Below are positions 1-7,123 of a DNA stretch of 30,557 nt, piece by piece. The notes beneath the pieces are model-generated. The model was not told the origin of the DNA. It was given only the letters and a program-made list of their open reading frames with translations, and searched no databases. A program made the position numbers and the translations under genes. The first letter of the stretch is position 1, and each line of letters starts with the position of its first letter. This stretch comes from CAZALT01 sp964485515. Its GTDB lineage: Bacteria; Actinomycetota; Acidimicrobiia; Acidimicrobiales; Acidimicrobilacustridaceae. The stretch covers positions 1 to 30,557 of the forward strand of contig CAZALT010000021.1 of NCBI GenBank assembly GCA_964485515.1. The letters run 5' to 3'.

Positions 1-106
1 CCGGCCAGTTCCTGTCCCAGGACCCCCTCGTCGCGCTCACCGGCCAGCCCTACCAATACGCCGCCAACAACCCGGTCAACCTCACCGACCCCCTCGGCCT
101 CTGCCC
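1..106 (+). repeat. Direct repeat copy A (Rhs core end)
   Basis: Bases 1-106 match 1601-1706 with three differences (56, 65, 71), all in third codon positions. The copy probably extends left beyond the window. It encodes the end of the Rhs core just before the toxin tip. Confidence 0.95.
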
Positions 107-521
107 GGGATGCGGTGGTGACGGAAGCAGGGGAATAGATAGTAAGGCGATCTCGTCTTTGGCGACGGCGGGCCTTTGTCTTATTGGTTTCAAGATCTGC
201 ATAGCAGCGACGATCGCAGGCTTTGCTTATCGGAGTTGGGTTACGTACCACGAGGAAGGATGGGAGGAGGGTAAAGGCGATATCGGAATGGATCTACTTC
301 TAAGTTCGGCCGGGATTGTGCTCGGTGCTGGGTTCCATCGTGGTTTAAGGATTAACGAGGAACACTTGGATAGCCTTGGTCGAGTGTTGATGCCTGCAGC
401 CAGCCGAAATGGAGAACTTCTCGCCAACGGTACGGTCACAGTTTGGGATCTTGCTGCCCTCGCTGTCACCGGCCTCGTTGGCGAGGCGGATTCTCGCCGG
501 AAAGCTGGGGCCGACTGTTGA
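1..521 (+). CDS. Rhs protein C-terminal tip (partial, runs off left edge), predicted toxin domain CT1
   Basis: The reading frame is open from the left edge (first full codon at 3) to TGA at 519-521. The first ~35 codons encode the end of an Rhs repeat-associated core (GQFLSQDPL, then NPVNLTDPLGL), the point where Rhs and polymorphic toxin proteins switch from conserved shell to variable toxin. The ~138 residues after that are the variable tip. They have two or three hydrophobic stretches (around GLCLIGFKICIAATIAGFAY and DLLLSSAGIVLGAGF) and no nuclease or ADP-ribosylation motif that I can see. This fits a membrane-acting toxin, by inference. From about base 110 the DNA is visibly AT-richer, with codons such as ATA and AGT that neighbours avoid, which suggests a recently acquired tip. 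The stop overlaps the TTG start of the next gene. Rhs identity is firm; the toxin role is inferred from position. Confidence 0.8.
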   Translation, partial: GQFLSQDPLVALTGQPYQYAANNPVNLTDPLGLCPGCGGDGSRGIDSKAISSLATAGLCLIGFKICIAATIAGFAYRSWVTYHEEGWEEGKGDIGMDLLLSSAGIVLGAGFHRGLRINEEHLDSLGRVLMPAASRNGELLANGTVTVWDLAALAVTGLVGEADSRRKAGADC

Positions 522-991
522 CTGCTCCGAAATCTGTTGAGCGGGTGTTGTTCGTCAACAGGGCGCAGCGAACCGCGTACATCGGCGTGTCAGTCTTGTT
601 TGGCGTGCTCGTGATCAGCGAGCTTCTTCGGCAAGGCTTGCAGGCGCCGGGACGCTTCGGTGGAGTAGCGCTGCTCGCTGCCTTGACGGCCCTGAGCGCT
701 GGCGCCGCCAGCGGGCTGAAGCTCGAGGCTTCACCTGGGGGAATACGGGTCCGTGGATTCGTGCGTGCGAAACGGTTCACTTGGTCAGAGGTTGAGGGTT
801 GGAAGCTCGCTCCCTTCCTGGTGGGTTGGTGGGCCGGGCAAGAGCTCGTGGTAGTGCTCAACGGTGGTGGTCTTTGCCCGCTCGGTCGGTACTCGGTATG
901 TGCGCCGCTCAACTGGTTGCGAGGCAAAGAGCAGATGGAGGCACTACTTGCCGAGCTACAGAGTCTCCAAGCAACGGCGCAAGGGGCGTGA
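518..991 (+). CDS. Small membrane protein with PH-like domain, candidate immunity protein to CT1
   Basis: This gene encodes 157 residues from TTG at 518, which overlaps the TGA of the Rhs tip (TTGA). The frame is also open upstream, but that part only shadows the Rhs gene. Residues ~17-37 and ~48-68 are hydrophobic and probably form two membrane helices. They are followed by a beta-rich stretch (KLEASPGGIRVRG, then RFTWSEVEGWKL, then GQELVVVLNGGG) that resembles bacterial PH-like (bPH) domains: a strand, a basic turn, a strand, and a W/P-x-D/E-V motif. A gene coupled directly behind a variable Rhs tip is normally the cognate immunity gene, and a membrane location would suit a pore-forming toxin. 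The gene at 2127-2615 has the same design and the same position behind the second tip. The fold is recognised by eye and the immunity role is inferred. Confidence 0.65.
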   Translation: MTAPKSVERVLFVNRAQRTAYIGVSVLFGVLVISELLRQGLQAPGRFGGVALLAALTALSAGAASGLKLEASPGGIRVRGFVRAKRFTWSEVEGWKLAPFLVGWWAGQELVVVLNGGGLCPLGRYSVCAPLNWLRGKEQMEALLAELQSLQATAQGA

Positions 992-2127
992 AGGTGACCC
1001 ATCCGGGGGCGTCGGGCTATGCCACGATCCGCACGGCTGGTGGTAGTGGTGGGGCGACGATGCAGTTCGCGGCGGGTGTGGTCACGGGGAACACGATCTT
1101 GGTGAGGCCGTCTGCTGATGGTCGTATCGAGGTGGTGACGAACAGTCCGAGCATCGATGTGGTCATCGACGTGCAGGGGTGGTGGGGTGCGGCGTCGGAG
1201 TCGTGGTTGTACGACTATGACCCTGACGGGTTGCGGATCTCCAAGACGGCGCCAGACGGGGTGGTGACGGTCTATGACTGGGACAAGTCCGCTTCGGTGC
1301 CGAAGCTGGTGGCCGAGACCGCCGGGACGGCGGTGACTCGCTATGTCTACGGTCCTGGCGGTGTGCCGGTCGAGCAGGTCAACCCGGATGGTTCGGTCAC
1401 GTTCTTGCACGCTGATGCGCTCGGTTCGATCCGGGTGCTGACCAACAGCGGCGGAGCCAAGACCGGTTCGGTGACCTACAAGCCCTTCGGTGGGCTCGCC
1501 GCGTCGACCGGCACCCTGTCCCGGTTGGGTTATGCCGGTGAGTACACCGATGCTGAGACTGGTTTCGTGTACCTGCGGGCCCGGTTCTACGACCCGGCCA
1601 CCGGCCAGTTCCTGTCCCAGGACCCCCTCGTCGCGCTCACCGGCCAGCCCTACCAGTACGCCGCGAACAATCCGGTCAACCTCACCGACCCCCTCGGCCT
1701 CTGCCCCGCCTGCGGAACCGGAGGTGGGAGCGGAGGAAACTCCTGGTGGGAGACAGCGTGGGAGCACCGGGGGACGATCGCATCGGTGACGGCGATGGGG
1801 GTCTGCCTCATCCCGTACTTCGGGTGGGCGTCATGTGCCGTGGCGAGTGGCACTGCGTTGTTGGTGCGCGTCCAGCAGCGGGGAACCGATGAGATGGGAT
1901 GGAACATCGCTGACGCGATCATGACGACAACGACGTTGGGTCTGGGTGGTGCGTTCACCGCCGCGGGTCAGAGCGCGACGGCAGCCAGGTCCACGCAGAA
2001 CATGTGGTGGAACGCGGACTTCACCTGGGCGACGGGGGGATTGAGCTGGGTCACCCAGTTCATCCCGGGTGGCTATGACGCTGCGTTCGCCTTCGGTGAG
2101 TCCAAAGCGACAACGGGGGACTGCTGA
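988..2127 (+). CDS. Orphan mini-Rhs cassette: beta domain, YD repeats, Rhs core, second tip CT2
   Basis: This ORF of 379 residues starts at GTG 988, which overlaps the TGA of the preceding gene (GTGA). The frame is open further upstream, but that part shadows the candidate immunity gene. Residues ~1-67 are a beta-strand domain ending in DVVIDVQGWWG, a type common in actinobacterial secreted proteins. Residues ~73-175 hold YD/Rhs repeats (LYDYDPDGLRISKT, TRYVYGPGGVPVEQ). Residues ~178-239 are the Rhs-associated core (LGYAGEYTDAETGFVYLRAR, then DPLGL), and ~240-379 form the variable tip. No signal peptide is visible, and full Rhs proteins are far longer. It is therefore probably a displaced, recombination-ready cassette or is translated only by coupling. 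The tip has hydrophobic segments and aligns loosely by eye with CT1 (G-L/V-CLI; a late LG-x-GAF). The stop overlaps the next ATG. Confidence 0.75.
   Translation: MKVTHPGASGYATIRTAGGSGGATMQFAAGVVTGNTILVRPSADGRIEVVTNSPSIDVVIDVQGWWGAASESWLYDYDPDGLRISKTAPDGVVTVYDWDKSASVPKLVAETAGTAVTRYVYGPGGVPVEQVNPDGSVTFLHADALGSIRVLTNSGGAKTGSVTYKPFGGLAASTGTLSRLGYAGEYTDAETGFVYLRARFYDPATGQFLSQDPLVALTGQPYQYAANNPVNLTDPLGLCPACGTGGGSGGNSWWETAWEHRGTIASVTAMGVCLIPYFGWASCAVASGTALLVRVQQRGTDEMGWNIADAIMTTTTLGLGGAFTAAGQSATAARSTQNMWWNADFTWATGGLSWVTQFIPGGYDAAFAFGESKATTGDC
1601..1706 (+). repeat. Direct repeat copy B (Rhs core end)
   Basis: This is the second copy of the repeat at 1-106, inside the mini-Rhs cassette. Similarity stops where the variable tips begin, as expected for a recombination arm that swaps tips. 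Confidence 0.95.
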
Positions 2128-2615
2128 TGGCTGCGCCCCGGTCAGGTTCACGCAAGCAGTTCAGCCTGCTGCGCGCCCGCATCCCATTGCTCATGGCGGG
2201 TGGGGTGTTCGCGCTTCTCGGATTGTCCGGGATCATGGCTTCCTCGGTGAGTACCGGCGATCGTGTCTTCGGAGCAGTGTTTCTGCTGCCTGTCGGGATC
2301 TGGTTCGGGTATCGGGGGTGGCGGTCTTCGGTGGTGACCGTCACGGCGGACCGTCTGGTTCTCTGCTCGTTCTTGAGGACGAGACGTCTTCCCCTCGACC
2401 AGGTGTCGAGGGCCTCGGTCGGGGTGGGCAACACGGGTCCGACGGGGTGGGGTCGTCAGTACCTGGTGGTGGAGATGCGCGACGGGTCCGAGGTGGTCCT
2501 CAAGGAGCTCAACGCGAAGCCCAGACGACGACCCGGGCCGCCGACGGTGGTGGAGCGCTGCGTGGCCGCTATCAACGAGGTGGTGTCACCGCCTCCACAG
2601 GCGTCCGGACCGTGA
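2127..2615 (+). CDS. Small membrane protein with PH-like domain, candidate immunity protein to CT2
   Basis: This gene encodes 162 residues from ATG at 2127, which overlaps the TGA of the mini-Rhs cassette (ATGA). Two hydrophobic segments (~residues 18-40 and ~48-64) are followed by a bPH-like beta domain: VVTVTADRLVLCSFLRTRRL, then a P-L-D-Q-V turn, then QYLVVEMRDGSEVVLKEL. The order and spacing match the gene at 518-991, although sequence identity is low. Both sit directly behind an Rhs tip with a 4-base overlap, so the two look like divergent members of one immunity family. The protein could instead be a general membrane PH-domain protein carried with the cassette. I know of no experimental work on this exact architecture, so the immunity role is inferred from gene order. 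Confidence 0.65.
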   Translation: MAAPRSGSRKQFSLLRARIPLLMAGGVFALLGLSGIMASSVSTGDRVFGAVFLLPVGIWFGYRGWRSSVVTVTADRLVLCSFLRTRRLPLDQVSRASVGVGNTGPTGWGRQYLVVEMRDGSEVVLKELNAKPRRRPGPPTVVERCVAAINEVVSPPPQASGP

Positions 2616-2875
2616 TGTTCCGTACTGCGACGGTGGTGAACCCGGCGGGAGGCGCGATTCGTGTGTGGGCCGCTGATCAGGCCCAGCCTGACGGCGCGAT
2701 GGGTCCTCGGTACCTGACGGGCCAGAACCGGTCGGTTGCGTCGGTTGTTCCGGTGTCGGCCGATGGCCGCATCAAGATCCAGGCATCTGCGGGCACCGAT
2801 GTGGTGGTCTACACGCAGGGCTGGTTCGCGGAGCCTGAACCGGGTCGCGATGGTGTGTTCAATCCGCTCAACTGA
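2612..2875 (+). CDS. Leftover beta-domain fragment at the end of the Rhs array
   Basis: Up to 87 residues are encoded from GTG at 2612, or 86 from ATG at 2615. The start overlaps the TGA of the candidate immunity gene. The product matches, by eye, the beta domain that opens the mini-Rhs cassette: TATVVNPAGGAIRVW, then SADGRIKIQASAGTDVVVYT and GWF. Here it stops after a short tail (VFNPLN) with no YD repeats and no core. The residues encoded just upstream in the same frame (STGVRTV) still look like this domain, so the candidate immunity gene appears to overlap an older reading frame. It is probably a gene remnant or the last partial unit of the array. It has no signal peptide, and independent function is doubtful. 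Confidence 0.5.
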   Translation: MMFRTATVVNPAGGAIRVWAADQAQPDGAMGPRYLTGQNRSVASVVPVSADGRIKIQASAGTDVVVYTQGWFAEPEPGRDGVFNPLN

Positions 2876-3031
2876 CCTGCCGCCCTTCACGGCTGCTTCT
2901 GGCGTGGATGTAGTCCGCCAAGCGGGCAACATCGACGCAATTCGGGTCGGTCGGGTGCGTGGGGGAATGACTCGTTGGCTCGATTGTTGACCTTGCCGGT
3001 AGAGTTTTCAACCGGCCGGCACCCTGGCCGA

Positions 3032-3060
3032 CCCGCACGACGACAGCCCGCACGACGACA
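3032..3060. repeat. 15-bp tandem duplication before the rhodanese-MoeB gene
   Basis: Two copies of CCCGCACGACGACA (3032-3045 and 3047-3060) are separated by one base. They lie directly before the AAAGG ribosome-binding site of the gene that starts at 3071. The rest of 2876-3070 shows no gene. Confidence 0.85.
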
Positions 3061-3070
3061 AAGGCACCCC

Positions 3071-4234
3071 ATGCCCTCCTTCCGAGACCTCCTCGCCCAG
3101 ACCAAGACCGAGATCCGCGAGGTCGACACCGCGACCGCCGACGAGCTGCGCGCCCGCGACGACGTGGTGCTCCTCGACGTCCGCGAGCCCGACGAGCACG
3201 AGCAGGGCACCATCCCCGGCTCGGTGTACATCCCCCGCGGCCACCTCGAATCCCAGATCGAGAACCACGTGCCCAAGCACGACACGGCCCTCGTCGTGTA
3301 CTGCGCGGGCGGGACGCGCTCGGCGTTCGCGGCCAAGACCCTCGGCGAGCTCGGCTACACCGACGTCGTGTCGGTCATCGGCGGGTTCAACCGCTGGAAG
3401 GACGAGGACCGAGAGTGGAAGGCACCCCGGGTCCTCACCCCCGAGCAGCGCAACCACTACCAGCGCCACCTGCTGCTACCCGAGGTCGGCGAAGAGGGCC
3501 AGCTCAAGCTGCTCGACTCGAAGGTGCTGCTGCTCGGTGCCGGCGGGCTCGGTTCGCCCTCGGCCATGTACCTCGCGGCGGCCGGTGTGGGCACGATCGG
3601 CATCATCGACATGGACGTCGTCGACCAGTCGAACCTCCAGCGTCAGATCCTGCACAACATGGATCGCATCGGTGACCGCAAGGTCGACTCGGCCAAGAAG
3701 ACCCTCACGCTGCTCAACCCCGACGTGGACGTCGTGGCCCACGACACCCGCCTCGATGCCAGCAACGTCGTCGAGTTGCTGTCGCAGTACGACCTCGTGG
3801 TCGACGGGGCCGACAACTTCCCGAGCCGCTACCTGCTCAACGACGCGTCGCTCAAGACCGGCACCCCCGTCATCCACGGCTCGATCTTCCGGTTCGAGGG
3901 CCAGGCCACCGTGTTCACGCCCTACGACGGCCCCTGCTACCGCTGCTTCATCCCCGAGCCGCCTCCCGCCGAGCTGGCCCCGTCGTGCGCCGAGGCGGGC
4001 GTGCTCGGCGTTCTGCCCGGCATCATCGGCTCCATCCAGGCCATGGAGGCCATCAAGCTCCTGCTCGGTCTGGGCGACTCGTTGTCGGGTCGGCTGCTCA
4101 GCTACGACTCGCTCGAGGAGTCGTTCCGCAACTACAAGATCCGTCGCGATCCCAACTGCCCGGCGTGCTCGCTCGATCCCGACGACATCGTCATCGCCGA
4201 GTACGACGAGTACTGCATGCCCCACGCTCGCTGA
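3071..4234 (+). CDS. Rhodanese-MoeB/ThiF fusion: sulfur-carrier adenylyltransferase/sulfurtransferase, rhodanese domain first
   Basis: This protein has 387 residues. The start is ATG at 3071, behind AAAGG at ~3060-3064. Residues ~15-118 form a rhodanese domain (LLDVREPDE, then the active loop CAGGTRS with Cys78), which carries persulfide sulfur. Residues ~123-387 form a HesA/MoeB/ThiF E1-like domain, with NHYQRHLLLPEVG, the nucleotide loop GAGGLGS (156-162), DxxDxSNLQRQ (182-192), Zn ligands CYRC (289/292) and CPAC (363/366), and Cys306 in SCAEAG. Such enzymes adenylate the C-terminal glycine of MoaD/ThiS/CysO-type carriers and transfer sulfur, serving molybdopterin or cysteine/thiamine synthesis in the cytoplasm. 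The MoeZ proteins of actinobacteria that I know place MoeB first and rhodanese last, so the order here is reversed. No carrier gene lies nearby. The family is certain; the pathway is not. Confidence 0.92.
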   Translation: MPSFRDLLAQTKTEIREVDTATADELRARDDVVLLDVREPDEHEQGTIPGSVYIPRGHLESQIENHVPKHDTALVVYCAGGTRSAFAAKTLGELGYTDVVSVIGGFNRWKDEDREWKAPRVLTPEQRNHYQRHLLLPEVGEEGQLKLLDSKVLLLGAGGLGSPSAMYLAAAGVGTIGIIDMDVVDQSNLQRQILHNMDRIGDRKVDSAKKTLTLLNPDVDVVAHDTRLDASNVVELLSQYDLVVDGADNFPSRYLLNDASLKTGTPVIHGSIFRFEGQATVFTPYDGPCYRCFIPEPPPAELAPSCAEAGVLGVLPGIIGSIQAMEAIKLLLGLGDSLSGRLLSYDSLEESFRNYKIRRDPNCPACSLDPDDIVIAEYDEYCMPHAR

Positions 4235-4287
4235 CCTGAACCCGCTCGACAGCGGCCCGGAGCGTCGCTCAGCTGGCTGATCGGCGC

Positions 4288-4313
4288 GCCAGCTCGACAC
4301 GCCAGCTCGACAC
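4288..4313. repeat. 13-bp tandem duplication in 4235-4448
   Basis: Two perfect copies of GCCAGCTCGACAC (4288-4300, 4301-4313) lie between the rhodanese-MoeB gene and the lipoprotein gene. The rest of this 214-base spacer shows no gene or clear promoter. Confidence 0.85.
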
Positions 4314-4448
4314 AGCTGCATGGTCGCACGGCCGGTTGGCGGGAGGCACGACGGGGAGAATTCCGACACCGCTGGTGCAGATGTTGCTACTCTCGGCGGT
4401 TTCGGGCGGAGAACCGACTGGCCGTCTCGCGGCCGAGGACAGACTGCC

Positions 4449-5144
4449 ATGCCACCGCCTCGCACACCGCCGACGCCCGGCGATACGGACCCCCGCCGCC
4501 CGGCCGGCCTCATCCGCACCCGTTGCGTCGTCCTTGCCGCGGTGGTGCTGGCGATCGGGGCCGTGGCCTGCTCGAGCGGCGACGAGCCCGAGTCCCTGGC
4601 CGCCGGTTCGGCGACCACCCAGCTCGACGGCGCGACGACCGACCCCACGACGGCGCCGGCGGGTGAGGCCACCCACGACACCACCGCCAACCCATCCGGC
4701 GACGACCCGACCACCACGTCGGGCAGCGCCACCGGCGACACGACCGCCAGCACTGCGCCACGAGACCCCACCACGGCGCTCCCCGACGCCAACGCCCCCG
4801 ATGTCACCACGTCGGTCTTCTGGGTGCGCCCGGCGGGTGGCGAACCTCGAACCTTCCCCGGTTACGCCGATCCCGACGGGCAGCCCACGCCGCTGCTGGT
4901 GTTCGGCTCGGTGACCAACGACGGGTCCGAGGCGATCGCCGATCCACGAGCGTCCGCGGTGTGGCGGACCCCCACCGGCGAGATCCGCGTCACCACCGTG
5001 GCCACGTTGCGCACGGCCGACGGAGACGCGGTCACGACCCTCGAACCGGGACAGACCGCCACCGTGTTCGCCGTCGTGAGCGATGCGTCGTCCCTGGCGG
5101 CGCTCGCCGACCTCGCCCCCGAGCTCGTGGTGGCCGGATCCTGA
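4449..5144 (+). CDS. Predicted lipoprotein with Thr-rich linker and Ig-like (FxLYD-type) domain
   Basis: This protein has 231 residues from ATG at 4449. The frame is open upstream to 4320, but those codons look non-coding, and the 4449 start puts the signal peptide near the N-terminus. Residues ~22-41 are basic then hydrophobic and end in IGAVAC, a weak lipobox with Cys41 as the likely lipidated residue. Residues ~42-115 are rich in T, D, A and P, as in a flexible wall-spanning linker. The C-terminal ~110 residues look beta-rich (LLVFGSVTNDGSEAI, then LEPGQTATVFAVV), like FxLYD or other extracytoplasmic Ig-like folds. The stop overlaps the ATG of the SLH gene, so the two are probably co-translated and may act together outside the membrane. 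No enzymatic motif is seen and the precise role is unknown. Confidence 0.75.
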   Translation: MPPPRTPPTPGDTDPRRPAGLIRTRCVVLAAVVLAIGAVACSSGDEPESLAAGSATTQLDGATTDPTTAPAGEATHDTTANPSGDDPTTTSGSATGDTTASTAPRDPTTALPDANAPDVTTSVFWVRPAGGEPRTFPGYADPDGQPTPLLVFGSVTNDGSEAIADPRASAVWRTPTGEIRVTTVATLRTADGDAVTTLEPGQTATVFAVVSDASSLAALADLAPELVVAGS

Positions 5145-7048
5145 TGCTCGCTGATCGACCCGGGGCGGCCAACGGACACGCCCCTCGACGTGCCGCACGA
5201 CGTGCCCGTCGGCGCATCGTGGCGCTCGTCGTCGCGGCCGCCGCGGTCGTCGGTGTGCTGCCGGCCGCCGCCCTCACCGCCGAGCCGGCGGCCGCCGCCA
5301 CGGTGCGCGCCTTCGGCAGCAACCCGTTCAACAACATCCTGGCTGCCGCCGACGCCAACAAGCAGTGCGGGCTGACCAAGAACGAGCTCGCGGTGGTCAT
5401 GATGGCGCCGGTGTTCCCCGAAGCCGGCGGAACCGCCACGCTCGCGCCGTCGCCCATGACCCTCAGCCGCTGGGACAAGCAGAGTGCGCTGTGGGCCTTC
5501 GGCAACCCGGCCACGCCGTACCAGAAGGCCTTCTTCCATCCGGGCATCGGACTGTGGCAGTTCGACTCCGCGGGCGGCTGGAACCTGACCGCGGCCGACG
5601 CGATCAACACGTCGATCGTGGCGTCGGTGGCCGCCAAGACGATGGCCGACCGCTTCTGCGCCAGCACCGCGTCGACGAGGGCGGCCAAGCGCACCGCCGC
5701 GTGGGGCCCGTGGTACGGGTGCGGTCCCACCAACTGCGAGGCGATCTTCCAAGACCTCTACAACGCCACCAACGACACGATCCGGCTCGAGAACCTCAAC
5801 CTCGTGACCTCGGTCGGGACCAAGGGTGGCATGGTCACCCGTTCGTGCCTGCTCAACGGCGTCGCCGTGACGTGCTCGTACATCGATCCCGCCGCGGCCC
5901 AGGGCAACAAGGCCTGGACGGCACCGGGCTTCAACCCGGCCACGCCCATCAGCGCGCCGTTCTACGACATCGCCCACAACGGTCGTGAGTGGCGCGTGTG
6001 GCTCCCCGCCGACACGGGCTACGGGGCGACGATCTCGGCCGACAAACCCATCACCAAGGACGCTCGCACCAGCCTCACGTGGTCGACGACGGCGAAGCTG
6101 TGCGACGTCACCACCTCCCGGGGCGCGTGCGGCCGGGTCGCCACCACGCCGTGGGGCCCCTTCACCGCCGAACCCTTCGGGGTCTTCGACGGGGCCAAGG
6201 GCGGCATCGCCCAGCTGTCGGTCTGGGGCTGGACGATCGACCCCGACACGAGCAACCCGATCGACGTGGACATCTGGGTCAACGGCCTCTTCAAGGGCAC
6301 CGTCCGCGCCGACACCCCCCGTCCGGACGTGGCCGCCAACGTCGCCGGGTACGGCCAGAACCACGGCTTCGACAAGACCATCACCGGCCTGTCGGCCGGC
6401 AACCACCAGGTGTGCGTCTACGCCATGAACGTAGGTCCGACCGGCACGGTGAACCCGCTCCTCGGCTGCAAGTGGGTCACGGTGGCGCCGGTCCCGCCCG
6501 GTCCGTTCTTCGACGTCAGCGGCGTCCACCCCTTCGTCGACGAGGTGCAGTGGCTCGTCGACCAGGGCATCGCCACCGGACGGTCCGACGGTTCGTTCGG
6601 CCCCACCGCACCCGTGACGCGCGGCGCCATGGCGATGTTCCTCTGGCGCGCCGCCGGATCGCCCACCGCGAGCGCCGTGCCCGCCGGTGCAACGCCGTTC
6701 TCCGACGTGGCGCCGGGTCATCCCTTCGCCGCCGCCATCGCCTGGCTGGCCAGCGAGCAGATCGCCACCGGCTACGCCGACGGGACCTACCGGCCCGACG
6801 CTCCCATCGCCCGAGCAGGCGTGGCCGCCTTCCTGTACCGCTACGCCGGTGCCGTGCGGGGACCCGCGCCGCGGTGCTCGACCGCACCGTTCGTCGATGT
6901 CGGGCCGACCCACCCGTTCTGCGGCGAGATCGACTGGCTCGTCGACGAGGGCATCACCACCGGGTTCGGCGACCTCACCTTCCGCCCGACCGCCACGGTG
7001 GCCCGCCAAGCCATGGCGGCCTTCCTGTCGCGCCTGCTCCGCCCCTGA
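5144..7048 (+). CDS. Secreted SLH-domain protein with putative lysozyme-like N-terminal domain
   Basis: This protein has 634 residues, with ATG at 5144 overlapping the lipoprotein stop (ATGA). Residues ~18-52 are an Arg-rich n-region, a hydrophobic core and an AEPAAAA cleavage region, giving a signal peptide. Residues ~55-210 resemble lysozyme-like or transglycosylase domains: a Glu in a hydrophobic helix (Glu93, APVFPEAGG) and later GIGLWQF (134-140). The catalytic assignment is tentative. Residues ~344-448 carry one copy of a ~100-residue repeat (WGWTIDPDTSNPI, RPDVAANV, NHGFD, VCVYAMN, LGCKW), which also occurs four times in the GH25 protein at 8341. Residues ~454-634 form three SLH domains (FFDVSGVHPFVDEVQWLVDQ; FSDVAPGHPF; FVDVGPTHPF), which attach proteins non-covalently to wall polymers. 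SLH anchoring is not common in Actinomycetota. SLH identity is certain; hydrolase activity is inferred. Confidence 0.88.
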   Translation: MLADRPGAANGHAPRRAARRARRRIVALVVAAAAVVGVLPAAALTAEPAAAATVRAFGSNPFNNILAAADANKQCGLTKNELAVVMMAPVFPEAGGTATLAPSPMTLSRWDKQSALWAFGNPATPYQKAFFHPGIGLWQFDSAGGWNLTAADAINTSIVASVAAKTMADRFCASTASTRAAKRTAAWGPWYGCGPTNCEAIFQDLYNATNDTIRLENLNLVTSVGTKGGMVTRSCLLNGVAVTCSYIDPAAAQGNKAWTAPGFNPATPISAPFYDIAHNGREWRVWLPADTGYGATISADKPITKDARTSLTWSTTAKLCDVTTSRGACGRVATTPWGPFTAEPFGVFDGAKGGIAQLSVWGWTIDPDTSNPIDVDIWVNGLFKGTVRADTPRPDVAANVAGYGQNHGFDKTITGLSAGNHQVCVYAMNVGPTGTVNPLLGCKWVTVAPVPPGPFFDVSGVHPFVDEVQWLVDQGIATGRSDGSFGPTAPVTRGAMAMFLWRAAGSPTASAVPAGATPFSDVAPGHPFAAAIAWLASEQIATGYADGTYRPDAPIARAGVAAFLYRYAGAVRGPAPRCSTAPFVDVGPTHPFCGEIDWLVDEGITTGFGDLTFRPTATVARQAMAAFLSRLLRP

Positions 7049-7123
7049 GTCGGGCTCCACACCCGAGTCGGCATCCGAGCCCGATCGGAGCCCACGGGCG
7101 GGTGGGTGCTAGAACCGGAGGCC

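Noticed and set aside
159..521. Free-standing 120-residue gene starting at TTG 159
   Set aside because: The frame is continuous with the Rhs core from the left edge, and TTG 159 has no ribosome-binding site. It is the tip of a larger protein.
799..987. Longer N-terminus for the mini-Rhs cassette
   Set aside because: This part overlaps the candidate immunity gene in another frame and has no Rhs or beta-domain character until about 980.
2987..3016. Promoter with TTGACC and TAGAGT before the rhodanese-MoeB gene
   Set aside because: The boxes are only seven bases apart, far short of about 17. No alternative -10 sits at the right distance.
4862..7060. 732-codon minus-strand frame
   Set aside because: It is antisense to the SLH gene, with R/G/H-rich translation and no recognisable domain.
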